Origin: Hemibagrus wyckioides
Lineage: Eukaryota; Chordata; Actinopteri; Siluriformes; Bagridae
Length of the DNA stretch: 64,000 nt
Reading direction: 5' to 3'
Assembly: GCF_019097595.1 (NCBI RefSeq)
Contig: NC_080734.1
Coordinates: forward strand, 11,746,392 to 11,810,391
Shown: positions 1 through 10,720 of the stretch, piece by piece
Position numbering within the stretch: the stretch's first letter is position 1
How the letters are laid out: each line of letters opens with the position of its first letter
The notes under the pieces: model-generated
The model's input: only the letters and a program-made list of their open reading frames with translations
Told to the model about the DNA's origin: nothing
Databases searched by the model: none
Translations under genes and position numbers: made by a program

Positions 1-290
1 ACCTGCAGGTGGAATAGCAAAATAACATACATGCTGAGCACCTCCATTCATATATACATACCACACACATGTTTACTGCCTGACTTCAACAAACTTATTT
101 TTATTGCAATGTTTTTCTCTGTGTTACTTCTAGATTCTAGATTCTAGATTTCTAGATATGTTCTGGGCAAATTCTAGTTTATGGCCCTGTGAGACTCCTT
201 CTTGAGACTTAAGTGTGCATTTATGAATCATATCACGGTGCCATTCCTACTACAGGCTGCAAGGTGCCAGGTTTAGTGGTAGCCACAAGA

Positions 291-2200
291 CCCACTATTC
301 AAACACATCACTTAACACTCACACTGTTACTCAACCCTCACACCTACCACTCAACACCCACACCCGTCAATCAACACTCAAACGATCACTCAACCCTCAC
401 ACCTATCACTCAATACTCACACCCATCACTCAACCCTCACACCTATCACTCAACACTCACACCCGTCAATAAACACTCAAACTATCACTCAACACTAACA
501 CTGTCACTCAACCCTCATACCTGTCAATCAACACTCACACTTTCACTCAACAAAAACACTGTCACACAACCCTCATACCTGTCACTCAACACTCACACTG
601 TCAGTCAACCCTCATACCTGTCAATCAACACTCACACTGTCACTCAACACTTACACTGTCACTCAACCCTCATACCTGTCAATCAACACTCACACTGTCA
701 CTCAACACTTACACTGTCACTCAACCCTCATACCTGTCACTCAACCCTCATACCTGTCAATCAACACTCACACTGTCACTCAACCCTCATACCTGTCAAT
801 CAACACTCACACTGTCACTCAACCCTCATACCTGTCAATCAACACTCACACTGTCACTCAACCCTCATACCTGTCAATCAACACTCACACTGTCACTCAA
901 CCCTCATACCTGTCAATCAACACTCACACTGTCACTCAACCCTCATACCTGTCAATCAACACTCACACTGTCACTCAACACTCACACTGTCACACAACCC
1001 TCATACCTGTCACTCAACACTCACACTGTCAGTCAACCCTCATACCTGTCAATCAACACTCACACTGTCACTCAACACTTACACTGTCACTCAACCCTCA
1101 TACCTGTCAATCAACACTCACACTGTCACTCAACACTTACACTGTCACTCAACCCTCATACCTGTCACTCAACCCTCATACCTGTCAATCAACACTCACA
1201 CTGTCACTCAACCCTCATACCTGTCAATCAACACTCACACTGTCACTCAACCCTCATACCTGTCAATCAACACTCACACTGTCACTCAACCCTCATACCT
1301 GTCAATCAACACTCACACTGTCACTCAACACTCACACTGTCACTCAACCCTCATACCTGTCAATCAACACTCACACTGTCACTCAACCCTCATACCTGTC
1401 AATCAACACTCACACTGTCACTCAACACTTACACTGTCACTCAACCCTCATACCTCTCAATCAACACTCATACTGTCAGTCAAACCTCATACCTGTCAAT
1501 CAACACTCACACTGTCACTCAACACTCATACCTGTCAATCAACCCTCATACCTGTCAATCAACACTCACACTGTCACTCAACACTTACACTGTCAATCAA
1601 CCCTCATACCTGTCAATCAACACTCACACTCATCAATCAACACTCAAACTGTCACTCAACCCTCACACTGTCACTCAACACTTACACTGTCACTCAACCC
1701 TCATACCTGTCAATCAACACTCACACTGTCACTCAACATTCACACTGTCACTCAACCCCCATACCTGTCACTCAACACTCACACTGTCATTCAACCCTCA
1801 TACCTGTCAATCAACCCTCACACTGTCACTAAATGCTCAAACTGTCACTCAACACTCACACCAGCCACTCAACACTCACATTCATCATTCAATACTAATT
1901 CTGTTATTCAACACTCACATCTATTACTCAACACTCACACCCATCACTCAAAACCTGTCACTCAACACCCATCACTTAACACGTAACACCCTTCCTTCAA
2001 CACTTACACCTGTCACCCACCACCCACAACTAACTACACAACTAACACATATACCCATCACTAACTACTCACAACTGCCACCCACCACCCACACCTGTTA
2101 CATGACACTCACGCCCATGACCCACTACTCATACCACTTGCTAATCAAAATGATCACCTACCACTCATACACGTCACTCAACACTCTCACCTAACATGTG
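291..2200. repeat. Minisatellite, 39-bp unit built from two ~19/20-bp half-units
   Basis: About 1.9 kb of near-perfect tandem repeat. The core unit is a 20-bp half (TCACTCAACCCTCATACCTG) followed by a 19-bp half (TCAATCAACACTCACACTG), giving 39 bp. Copies are most uniform between about 600 and 1700 and decay toward both ends, with degenerate CACTCAACACTCACAC-like units out to about 2200. Because 39 is divisible by 3, one frame stays open for about 1.6 kb without being a gene. Confidence 0.95.
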
Positions 2201-2210
2201 CCACTCACTC

Positions 2211-2369
2211 TCAAAATGATCCTGTCTATCATTAAACACTTATTTATAAAACCATGTTTCAAGACCCTGGATTGGGGTAAAAGCCATGACTCAACTTATT
2301 CAATCAACTAATATGTCTATTCTACGTTTTGAATGTGTTAGAACAATTAAGACACTAAAACGTGTGTAG
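2211..2369 (+). repeat. Local duplicate block, copy 1
   Basis: Shares about 150 bp with 2858-3002. Both copies carry the blocks AAAATGATCCTGTCT, TATTTATAAAACC, TGGGGTAAAAGCCAT, AATGTGTTA and AACAATTAAGAC in the same order with scattered mismatches and small indels. It begins directly at the right end of the minisatellite. It could be a local duplication or two copies of an unrecognised dispersed repeat. Confidence 0.8.
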
Positions 2370-2857
2370 CCGTCCCTCACCCTACAATTAAAACTTGTTG
2401 TTGTGCTTTTAGTTTAATTGACATAGTGGAGTTAGGAGTTTAATTTTACGTTTATTCACTTTACAATGAGTATGGAATAAGCTTGAATGTGACAGGACAC
2501 TGAAAAGTGTGGGGCAAATTCTATTTCCCTGGTGTTTAGCTATTTACCTCATGCTTTACCCTCTTCCTATTCATAACAGAAATCTTGCATAATCTTGTTT
2601 CATTAAGTGATGCAAAACAAATACACAGAAAGTACTACAACATACAAAGAAAAAATGCATTCCAGTGACTGTAAGTAGGGGGACTGTAATGCTGTATTCC
2701 ATCAAACAAAATCCAAAAACAATAACTGGAGACATTTTGTCACATTTAGTATGAGGTAACATGCTTACTAAACTCTATCAGGGCCTGGTTTTCCAAAAAC
2801 ACAGCCGAGCAAAGTAAAGTAGGCTGTAACTATACCTTTTTGGAAATTTGGTCAAAT

Positions 2858-3002
2858 TAAAATGATCCTGTCTTTCATGTAACTTTCATGTATTTATAAA
2901 ACCTAGTTTCAGGAACCTAGACTGGGGTAAAAGCCATAGCTCATTATGCCTATTCTTAGGTTTAAATGTGTTAAAACAATTAAGACCCTAACACGTGCAT
3001 AG
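2858..3002 (+). repeat. Local duplicate block, copy 2
   Basis: Second copy of the block at 2211-2369 in the same orientation, about 490 bp further on. The order of the shared blocks is preserved and the ends are sharp, as expected for a duplication or a dispersed element. Confidence 0.8.
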
Positions 3003-3237
3003 TTTTTCTAGCAGCGGGGCAGGCAAACAAAGCCAAACAGGAAAAATGGTAATTACATTTCATTTTCAAATGGACTTCAAGACCCAAAATAGAGAAACCG
3101 TCAAGACATTGAAACCTTCACAGCTTAAACAATAGCATACAGACATGAAGTCTTGGATAAGACGCAAACCAAATATCAAGTATATTTTTAAATAGATTTG
3201 CTGTGGTAAAGTGCGTAAAGTGTGCATTAAAATAGTT

Positions 3238-3475
3238 CCGTGCGTAAGAGAACACCGGTGAGTCTTTGTGTAGGTCAGTAACCGTAGCTTCAAAGTACAG
3301 TAGCGCAGAGTTGAGCTTCCTTCAGTCCGACTGGACATCCGGGACTCAGCAGGGATGTAAGGAGCTCCGCGGGCGGCGGAAAACGACCCGAAAAACTCGA
3401 TCTGCGAACGTTTCATCCACATCCTCATCGAGCTCCGCGTGGAAAACAGTGCAGTTGCGCATTGTTTATTTCGCA
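3238..3475. promoter_or_regulatory. CpG-rich patch upstream of foxf2
   Basis: This stretch is markedly richer in G+C and CpG than the AT-rich sequence on both sides. It includes GCGGGCGGCGGAAAACGACCCG near 3370 and several further CpGs, about 1.7 kb upstream of the foxf2 start codon. A good splice-donor match (CCGGTGAGT) sits near 3256 on the + strand. It may be an unmethylated promoter-type island, an upstream foxf2 promoter, or the start of a noncoding transcript. The overlapping reading frames (3266-3604 +, 3066-3488 -) resemble no protein I know. Confidence 0.4.
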
Positions 3476-4023
3476 GGCCTTTACTCATTCACTTATGAAT
3501 GTGCTCATGGGGGTTGTGGGGTATATCCTGAAACAATCTGTGCCCTCTGTACAAACACGAAATACACATATAGGGAAAAAATAAGAGTACTTCGGATAGC
3601 ATAAGGTTATTATGTTTCTATTATAATAATTATGGTGCAAACTCTTTCAGATAAACAAATAGCTCTACATTGAACGTATAAAGATTTCATCAAAAGGACA
3701 TTCAATGAACCTTTAAGAGTTCTGACACTAGTAATTTTTTCTAATAGTGTATGCTTAATCTACATAAATGAGTACAACGACCGAGAAGGCTAATTACACC
3801 TGATTCAAATGAACAAAATCAAGCTTTTTGGAAAGCTACCTCTTCAGAGGGAGGTTTTTATCACTACAGCAAAAATCATTTTTATTAAACGGTCAAGTAG
3901 GATCGTTTAGAAAAAAAAATGATATCGGAAACTTTAAACTTCTTTAAAGCATTATGAGATACAAAATTGATTTAGACACTTAAATGCACAGTAACATTTA
4001 TTTAATTATTTGTAGACTGTGGC

Positions 4024-4024
<1 letters not shown>

Positions 4025-4068
<44 letters not shown>
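4025..4068. repeat. (TAA)n microsatellite
   Basis: About 14 uninterrupted TAA/ATA units in the region upstream of foxf2. Confidence 0.95.
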
Positions 4069-4682
4069 GAACGGGTGTGTGAAATATTTAATACATGCAT
4101 TTCTTTAAGAAAATAAATAGGCATTTCTAGAACGAATTTCCCAAACAGTATCGTAATAGTTCACACCTTAAAACTAAGGGGGGGGGTATTCTGTGTTGCT
4201 TGTAGGGCTAATTGGGTTTTTGTTTCTTTAATAAATGTGAAGCTCAGGGGACTTGCTTTTGCCTCCGGACTGAAGTCTGATATGGCTCTCTGTGTGTGGT
4301 TCTCAGCATGCGCCTGGTGGAAAAAAGTCTGTTTCCACTCATGTCAAAATCATTTGTAATAAACAGCATGTCCCCACCCTGTCAAACAAACAGGCGCTGA
4401 AAAAAAGATACCTATCGGCATTTCAGTCTCTTATGGTTGTGTTTTTAGTAAGTTCTTCCACAAAAGTCTTTTAATAAATTCAGACACACGTAGTTTATGC
4501 CTGTTGAAACAGAATACACTTTTCAGAAGAGCACAAGTGAATACTGAAAATAGTAAAAGAAATTATGTAGTGAAAATAGAACTTGTACTCGCTATGCTCA
4601 TGTCTGGGTTCTGTGCTTGGCATGGCTATTTGTCTGCCTCGTGTTTGACAAATGATGAAGCAGTTTGAGAGGGTGGTTATTA

Positions 4683-4727
4683 GGGGGTTTAGAAGGGGGA
4701 AGGTGGTAGGAGGGGGTAAGTGGGGGT
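4683..4727 (+). promoter_or_regulatory. G-rich tract, possible G-quadruplex, upstream of foxf2
   Basis: The + strand carries four runs of four or five G (near 4683, 4695, 4712 and 4722) with further GG pairs between them, about 400 bp before the foxf2 ATG. The second loop is about 12 bases, longer than the usual limit of 7, so this is a relaxed rather than canonical quadruplex motif. A purine-rich stretch continues to about 4765, and the tract probably lies in or near the foxf2 promoter or 5' untranslated region. Confidence 0.4.
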
Positions 4728-5128
4728 ATCCCGGACGAAGGCGGAGATGGAGGAGGAGGGAAGCTGGAGCGTTACTGAGCGTTCAGCTCCCGAGGACTGT
4801 TTAGTTGAGGGGCCTTGGGCACCGTCGATTTCTTTTTTCAGAAGAGGATTATGGATATCCTGTTCAACACTGAACAGCAACACAGCAGAACTAAAATTCA
4901 AAACATTATAACGATACGAGTCATACGATAACGATATAATGACGCACGGCTTCACTTTCTTCTCTATTTGATAAGCTTCAGAAAACAAATATGAAGACAT
5001 GAAACACCAGTTTTAAAGGTTGACATTCTTTATCTAAAGATTTGAATGAGGTCATAAATCTGCTATTCATCTTCTGTGTCAACGGCATTGGACAGCTGGG
5101 CTGAACTTGAGCATCAGAGCTGAAGACG

Positions 5129-6041
5129 ATGACCACCGAAAGCTCTCTGGACTCCACCAGCCCCATGAGGACGGGTTCGGCGTCAAGCGGGATGCATCCC
5201 GGAATAATGGACACTTCGACTGGTTCTGAAAGCCAGGCCATAGTGACCAGCAAAGGTAAAAAGAGCAGCTCGGGAATGCGGCGTCCCGAAAAGCCACCCT
5301 ACTCTTATATTGCGCTCATTGTGATGGCGATCCAGAGCGCACCGACAAAGCGTCTCACTCTGAGCGAGATTTACCAGTTCCTGCAGACGCGGTTTCCTTT
5401 CTTCAGAGGCACTTACCAGGGATGGAAGAATTCCGTTCGACACAATTTGTCCCTAAATGAGTGCTTCATTAAGTTGCCCAAAGGCCTGGGGCGCCCTGGA
5501 AAAGGCCACTACTGGACCATTGATCCTGCGAGTGAATTTATGTTCGAGGAAGGCTCCTTCCGGCGGAGACCGCGGGGATTTCGGAGAAAATGTGAAGTGC
5601 TGAAGCCCATGTACCGCATGATGAATGGCCTCGGGTTCACTTCCGCCATTTTACCCCAAAATTTTGACATGCAACCTCCAACCTGTCATGCTAATGGTTA
5701 CAACCTAGACGTGATCTCAGGACCAGTGGCTGGTGGCGGGTATGACCCTCTAAAAATTGGCCCCTATGGACACATGGGTAATTGTCCACTTCCGACAAAT
5801 GGAAACTATGGAGCAAACACCAGTAGTCCAGTCTCCTCTTGTTCAACGGGCAGTTCAATTGACGGGCATTCACAGTATTCTGGGACAGCTCACCACTGGC
5901 CTTCTTCTCCTTACCTAAAGCGCACTAGCTCTAGTACAGGGTCCTCTGCACAACAGCAAAGTACATCATCATTATCTTCATCCTATTCGATGGAGCAAGC
6001 TTATCTGCAGCCGAGCAACAGACATGGTGCAGACATGACAG
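5129..6041 (+). CDS. foxf2: Forkhead transcription factor FoxF2, exon 1 of 2
   Basis: Encodes residues 1-304 plus the first base of codon 305. The protein begins MTTES, like vertebrate FOXF2 (MTTE). A complete forkhead domain spans about residues 54-148: PPYSYIAL at 56-63, the recognition helix with N101, R104 and H105 in NSVRHNLS, and the basic wing [11 protein letters not shown] around 143-153. After it come LKPMY and a Ser/Gly/Tyr-rich region. FOXF2 is a nuclear DNA-binding activator of mesenchymal, pericyte and craniofacial genes. At 367 aa the protein is shorter than human FOXF2 (about 444) because the Ala- and Gly-rich tracts of mammals are absent. The ATG at 5129 is chosen because it gives the family N-terminus. 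The donor is ACAG|GTATAT at 6041/6042. Whether it is the a or b teleost paralogue cannot be decided here. Confidence 0.97.
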
Positions 6042-6809
6042 GTATATGATCTAAACAATCTTCTTCTTCTTCTTTTTATTTTTATTAATTTATCTACATA
6101 AAAACGCATATTACCTAGGCCTACATTATATGCAGTAGTAGAAATTTAGTGTTGGGCAGTTTGTGGGATTTTGATTTTAAAAGTTTGTCATTAAAAAAAA
6201 AACATTTGATATATAAAAAAAACTGGTTATAATGTATTTAAGATCATGAAACACGAAACATGATCATCTTTCAATATGCCAGAATATAACCGTTTAAAAA
6301 GACTAACCTTACAGTGCGCTTTCTGTTGTCGGATGTCATTCTAGGGGTTACTGAATTTGGGCTATTTATTATTTAAGGTTCTTTCTTCCATTCATTCATT
6401 CAAAATCAAATGCAACCTTAAAATGCCACAATTTATATCTCAATTTGTGTCCTGAACCCAGTCCCGAGAGAAATAATAGTGCTTAATATTTTAAAATTTC
6501 CGGATATCCTGTAATTGCTGGTAATTACTACGCTGTCAAAATAAGTGTTCATTTTCTGTGCAGGAATTTAAAACAATGCATTTACGTTTGTAGCCCAGAT
6601 TAATTTACTTTCTTATACTGACAAATTAATTTTTGCACAAAACGACAATTTAAGAGCACGTAACACCATGCCTATGTCTGGTTTTCCACATATTGGTTGT
6701 GAGTTCACCTGAACAAAACACAACACAGCCGAGTTGAGTTTTGAAATCTGTTAATAGCGCAAAAATATATTTAGTTGTACACTTGCATTTGTTGTTTGTT
6801 TGTTTGCAG
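6042..6809 (+). other. foxf2: foxf2 intron (768 bp)
   Basis: GT at 6042-6043 and a clear pyrimidine-rich acceptor TTTGTTTGCAG ending at 6809. It is a phase-1 intron: the single G of exon 1 joins TG of exon 2 to make Val305. Vertebrate FoxF genes characteristically have one intron near the 3' end of the coding region. The intron is AT-rich and I see no gene in it. Confidence 0.9.
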
Positions 6810-7000
6810 TGGACGTATCTTGCTATCAGGCCCATTCCACTCCTGTGGATGAACGAAAAGACTTTGTGTTAAACTTCAGTGGAATCTCAACTCTCCATCC
6901 GCCTGCTAGTGGATTTTATTCTCATCACCATCATCATTATCACCAGCAGCAGCACGTTCAGCCGAGTGTACAGCAGGACGTCAAGCCGTGTGTAATGTGA
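6810..7000 (+). CDS. foxf2: Forkhead transcription factor FoxF2, exon 2 of 2 (C-terminus)
   Basis: Encodes residues 305-367 and the TGA stop at 6998-7000. It contains the conserved FoxF2 tail: YQAHSTPVDERKDFVLNF corresponds to the RKDFVLNF block of mammalian FOXF2, and the last residues are QDVKPCVM (QDIKPCVM in mammals). These C-terminal blocks belong to the FoxF activation region. Oddities are the replacement of the usual Cys-Asp by Asp-Glu before RKDF and a His/Gln-rich run at about 343-353. The spliced coding length (913 + 191 = 1104 nt) is an exact multiple of three. Splice coordinates follow from reading-frame continuity and consensus sites. Confidence 0.95.
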
Positions 7001-7400
7001 AGGAAACTGATCATATTCACATATCTAGGAACCAGAAGATCCAACACACCCAAGCCAGTCGTGTTTTTTTATTTTTATTTTTATTCTTTGTCTAGTCCAT
7101 TAGAGTTGAGGCAATGATGTCTATAAGGGTGTATTAGAGGCCCATTCTTTAAACATTCTGTTCTGTTCTCTTCATTCTCTCTTTGGCACATGTTTTTAAG
7201 ACAGGGGAAACAACAAAATGTGCAGAGCAGGAACTGAGTAAAGATCTAACAAAGATTTATTATCTGAACACGCGTAGTGCTTGCAGAAAACTGTTACAGC
7301 TCTCGACACTAATGTCACTTTTGTGTGGAGGAGCTGTGACCACTTTACCGTCTAACTGTCTAACTGTACATAATCAAACGTAGCATATAAAGAAAGGATA

Positions 7401-7401
<1 letters not shown>

Positions 7402-7434
<33 letters not shown>
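7402..7434. repeat. (TTA)n microsatellite in the probable foxf2 3' UTR
   Basis: About 11 TTA/ATT units some 400 bp after the foxf2 stop codon. If transcribed, it adds AUUA-like runs to the 3' untranslated region. Confidence 0.9.
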
Positions 7435-7439
<5 letters not shown>

Positions 7440-7600
7440 AATCTGACATTAAACATCAAATGATATAATTAAAAAGTATATAAAACTGTACTATTATAAT
7501 ACCAGGTTGATGTAGGCTACATTAGTACGTGTATTACTCGCCTGGTAAGCCAAAGGTGATTTCATCACCCTGTTTTACAACTGTCTATAGAAAGCAATTA

Positions 7601-7606
7601 AATAAA
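7601..7606 (+). terminator. foxf2: Candidate foxf2 polyadenylation signal
   Basis: AATAAA about 600 nt after the stop codon. Another AATAAA occurs at 8034-8039. The sequence alone does not say which is used. Confidence 0.4.
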
Positions 7607-7893
7607 CCAGTAATGAAAAGCTGCAATAACTGTAGAAAATGAAGGCTTTTACTGAAGGAGAATTGTCATGTTTTATCATTTTATCTATAAGATATAACAG
7701 GAAAAGGTTCAAATGAAATCCTGGGCTTTTGCAAAAAATGTTTGTGAGATTTTTCTTGCTTCAGAAATGACACAGATTGAAATCCTGGCATTTTGTTCGT
7801 ATATTTTCGTATTTGAGGTTTGACAATTCACACGAAAGAAGGCCTTGAAGTGAGTCTATGCACATTGAAACAACAGTAACAAACTGTGATGTT

Positions 7894-7913
7894 GCCCCGC
7901 CATCTAGCGGCGA
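7894..7913 (-). promoter_or_regulatory. CTCF-like motif, minus orientation
   Basis: The reverse strand reads GCCGCTAGATGGCGGGG, which fits the vertebrate CTCF core CCASYAGRKGGCR with one mismatch (G for A at position 3). It lies in a small GC-rich island within AT-rich DNA about 0.9 kb after foxf2. Its orientation points toward foxf2. Binding is an inference from the motif. Confidence 0.55.
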
Positions 7914-8319
7914 GGTTTTGCCACGGCGCCATCACACATCTATGGATTTTTTTGTCTTTGTTTTCAAAATTGCTAAAACATACAGTTATTATACAGTGCC
8001 ACATTAGGCCTACATGCCACTGTACATACACAGAATAAATAAATATTAATTATTTAGAAGGAGTGTTTTGTGCGCATTATGGCATGGAATAAACTTGTAG
8101 CTTCAGCAAGAGGGCATGCAGGAATGGGCTTAAGTCCAAATTCCTATTGAGCATATAACACCCACCATGCACACCCAGGAGGCACACAATGAAATGAATA
8201 TTTGGCACAGTGAGTAGAGACCTCCTACACAATCAGTCTGGGGGGGGAAACGTGTGGAAGCAGTTCACCAGAATTAAGTAAGGCTGCTTGTTATTAAGTT
8301 AGAATTTGTTATTGTAATT

Positions 8320-8600
8320 ATTAAGTTAGTGTGTGTATTTTTGGTAGCCAAAAGAATGCAATACATAGGAAAAAAAAACACTTTAGATATTATTTTGGAG
8401 GAGAAATGGAAATAATACAGTAATGGCAAAGTAGCAAAAATGGGATAGGGTTAGTTTATGTAAAGGCAAGTAATTATGCAACCTAAAATCTTTTTGGGAA
8501 CTGCATTTTAGTATTTATGAATTGTAATTGCAAAAATAATTGTAAGATCGACAATAAATCCTGATTGTTTTTTATATTATTCAAAAGAGGTAAATCATTG
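8320..8600 (+). repeat. Local duplicate block, copy 1 (parts A and B)
   Basis: Part A (about 8320-8505) recurs at 8703-8880: GGTAGCCAAAAGAATGCA, TTTAGATATTATTTTGGAGG, AGAAATGGAAATAATACAGT and CTTTTTGGGAACTG are shared. Part B (about 8506-8600) recurs at 9691-9771: TAAGATCGACAATAA and TATTATTCAAAAGAGGTA are shared. No coding content seen. Confidence 0.85.
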
Positions 8601-8604
8601 GTGA

Positions 8605-8690
<86 letters not shown>
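8605..8690. repeat. (GATA)n microsatellite
   Basis: About 21 uninterrupted ATAG units, lying exactly between the first and second copies of the local duplicate block. Confidence 0.97.
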
Positions 8691-8691
<1 letters not shown>

Positions 8692-8702
8692 TGTTACTGT
8701 TA

Positions 8703-8880
8703 TTATTAAGTTAGAATGTGAATTTTTGGTAGTATTTTTGGTAGCCAAAAGAATGCACACTACATAGCAGAAAAAAACAGTGATAATATTTTAGATATTA
8801 TTTTGGAGGAGAAATGGAAATAATACAGTAATGGCAAAGTAGCAAAAATAGGGTTATCTAAAATCTTTTTGGGAACTGAA
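8703..8880 (+). repeat. Local duplicate block, copy 2 (part A only)
   Basis: Near-identical to 8320-8505 over long stretches, with small indels, and it lacks part B. It directly follows the GATA repeat. Confidence 0.85.
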
Positions 8881-9690
8881 AAACTCTTACCTCTTTGGAG
8901 AACAGATGAAGAATCCTATCTGTTATAGTCTATGCTGATAAATCGCATGCAAAGAATTAAGTATAAAGGTTTGGAAGTTAATAAATAATAAATCTGAATA
9001 TGATTTCAGCCATAGCACATTATTTTTTGGTCACACTCATTCACATGGAACGTTAGGTCACATTTGCAGCTTGGACCTTGGGCAATATTACACTGCCGCC
9101 TTGTGTTAAACAGTTGTAACAAAATCATGTCAGTCAATCTTTATTCCCAGCACATTCGAAGACAAGAAATGTCCGCCAAAGGTCTGTACAATAAATAGTT
9201 AATCAAAGTTAAGAAAGGTTACCTAGTTAACATAATTAAACCAATCGTTTTCAAGTGAGAAATATAACCTGTAACTGTATAACCACCATATACAGAGCAA
9301 ATAGACTGTAATTACTTCTTTTTCAAATCTTAAAAGTGGCTTCTGAAGGAGGACGCTCATGTCAAAATAAGGTATAGCAGATCACAGAGCCGTTTTCTTC
9401 CAAGACAGACTAGCCTTCTATTCTGCTACTCACACACCTGAACTTAGACAAGTGTTTTTTAACTCCAGCCATGGAGAACAAACGCCTGCATGTTTTGACA
9501 ATTTTCCCTATAGAACTGGAGTTGAACACCTCTGTCTAAAATTACCTATACATGGACATCATCAGCGATAATATAAAGAAAAAATGAGAGGGGGGACGGA
9601 GGAAGTAAAGGAAATTACACAGAGTATGTATTTAAGGGGGAAACTAGGTTTATACAAAAAGATGAAGAGCCTAATATGAATTTATGAATG

Positions 9691-9771
9691 ATTTATGAAC
9701 TGTAATTTCCAAAATCATTTTAAGATCGACAATAATCCTGTTTGTTTTATATATTATTCAAAAGAGGTACA
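9691..9771 (+). repeat. Local duplicate block, copy 3 (part B only)
   Basis: Matches about 8510-8600 through TTTATGAA, TGTAATT, AAGATCGACAATAA and ATTATTCAAAAGAGGTA. It is in the same orientation about 1.1 kb downstream. Confidence 0.8.
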
Positions 9772-10189
9772 TGTTATGTGAATATATATAGGCCAACCAA
9801 AGCCAGAAAACTGCTTCATGAAAAGTACCTAGAAGTTTAGACTGAAATCAAAATGATGAAATGAAATAGAAAATAATGTGGACATAAAAATACTACATTA
9901 ACACGAGAAGATTTCTCCGATCTTCTGGGTTTTCAGGATTGTTACACGAAAACTTGAGAAAAGTCCAGAAGCCGTTACTTCGGGGGAAAAAACTATTACT
10001 CAAATTCATAATGCAATTCATGTCACTTAAAATATTTTCACCTTATTCAAAATCTTAACATTACATTATAACCTTTTTATTTCAATACATTCTCTCATTT
10101 ATTAAAATGTCTATAGATACCGCCCCCCCCACACACACACTTATTAGGAGACGATTCTAACATGATCATTAATTTAATGCATAAAGAAT

Positions 10190-10445
10190 TATATTAATTG
10201 CTTTCTTATATTCTTTTTGAAATTGTACTGGGGTTTGAGCCACATATCCAGATACCCAGCTCTCCAGCGATTCGTAATCATTAACATGGTACATGAGTGT
10301 CTTATAAACAGATTTCAATTAGGCAGAAGTCGCATGATTACTAGGTGATTAATAACGGGTTTGATTAAAAACAAATGGCATCTGTATATCCGCTTTTTAC
10401 ATTTTTACATAAATCATCTGTTTTCAATATTGCTTAAATTAATCA
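10190..10445. promoter_or_regulatory. Candidate conserved noncoding element upstream of foxc1
   Basis: A complex, non-repetitive stretch with many homeodomain-type ATTA/TAAT cores (TCGTAATCATTAACATGG, CTAGGTGATTAATAACG) and E-boxes (CAAATG, CATCTG). It lies about 1.4-1.6 kb before the foxc1 ATG and directly beside the CTCF-like motif. I infer a cis-regulatory element from texture and position only. Confidence 0.3.
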
Positions 10446-10453
10446 TTACACAC

Positions 10454-10470
10454 GCCACGAGGGGGCAGCC
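10454..10470 (+). promoter_or_regulatory. CTCF-like motif, plus orientation
   Basis: GCCACGAGGGGGCAGCC is an essentially perfect match to the vertebrate CTCF core (CCACNAGGGGGCAG). It sits in AT-rich sequence 1.36 kb upstream of the foxc1 ATG and points toward foxc1 and gmds, opposite to the motif at 7894-7913. Confidence 0.7.
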
Positions 10471-10681
10471 AATGACAGAGCGCAATGCGTAGCACTTGAC
10501 TAATCAATTTCTTGTTCAGTAAAAGCACATATTTTTAAACACTCAGTAGCTTACAAAATATATACTGGGGAAAGTGTAGGGTACCAAGACGATAGAGATT
10601 ATGTTGAAGATGATCTGATGGAGCTGAAGAATCAAGAACCAATTGTACAAAGCTAATTAAATATTTTAGTAGCTTTATGGT

Positions 10682-10682
<1 letters not shown>

Positions 10683-10715
<33 letters not shown>
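10683..10715. repeat. (CT)n microsatellite
   Basis: About 16 CT units in the foxf2-foxc1 spacer. Confidence 0.95.

Positions 10716-10720
<5 letters not shown>

Noticed and set aside
213..1832. 539-codon open reading frame on the + strand
   Set aside because: It is produced entirely by the 39-bp minisatellite, whose unit length is a multiple of three; the protein is a repetitive His/Thr/Ser/Leu string with no gene context.
3066..3604. Overlapping frames of 140 codons (-) and 112 codons (+)
   Set aside because: They arise in the CpG-rich patch, resemble no known protein and oppose each other; kept only as a possible regulatory region.
1..5128. Search for foxq1 upstream of foxf2
   Set aside because: No second forkhead domain is readable in any frame left of foxf2; foxq1 must lie beyond the window or be absent.
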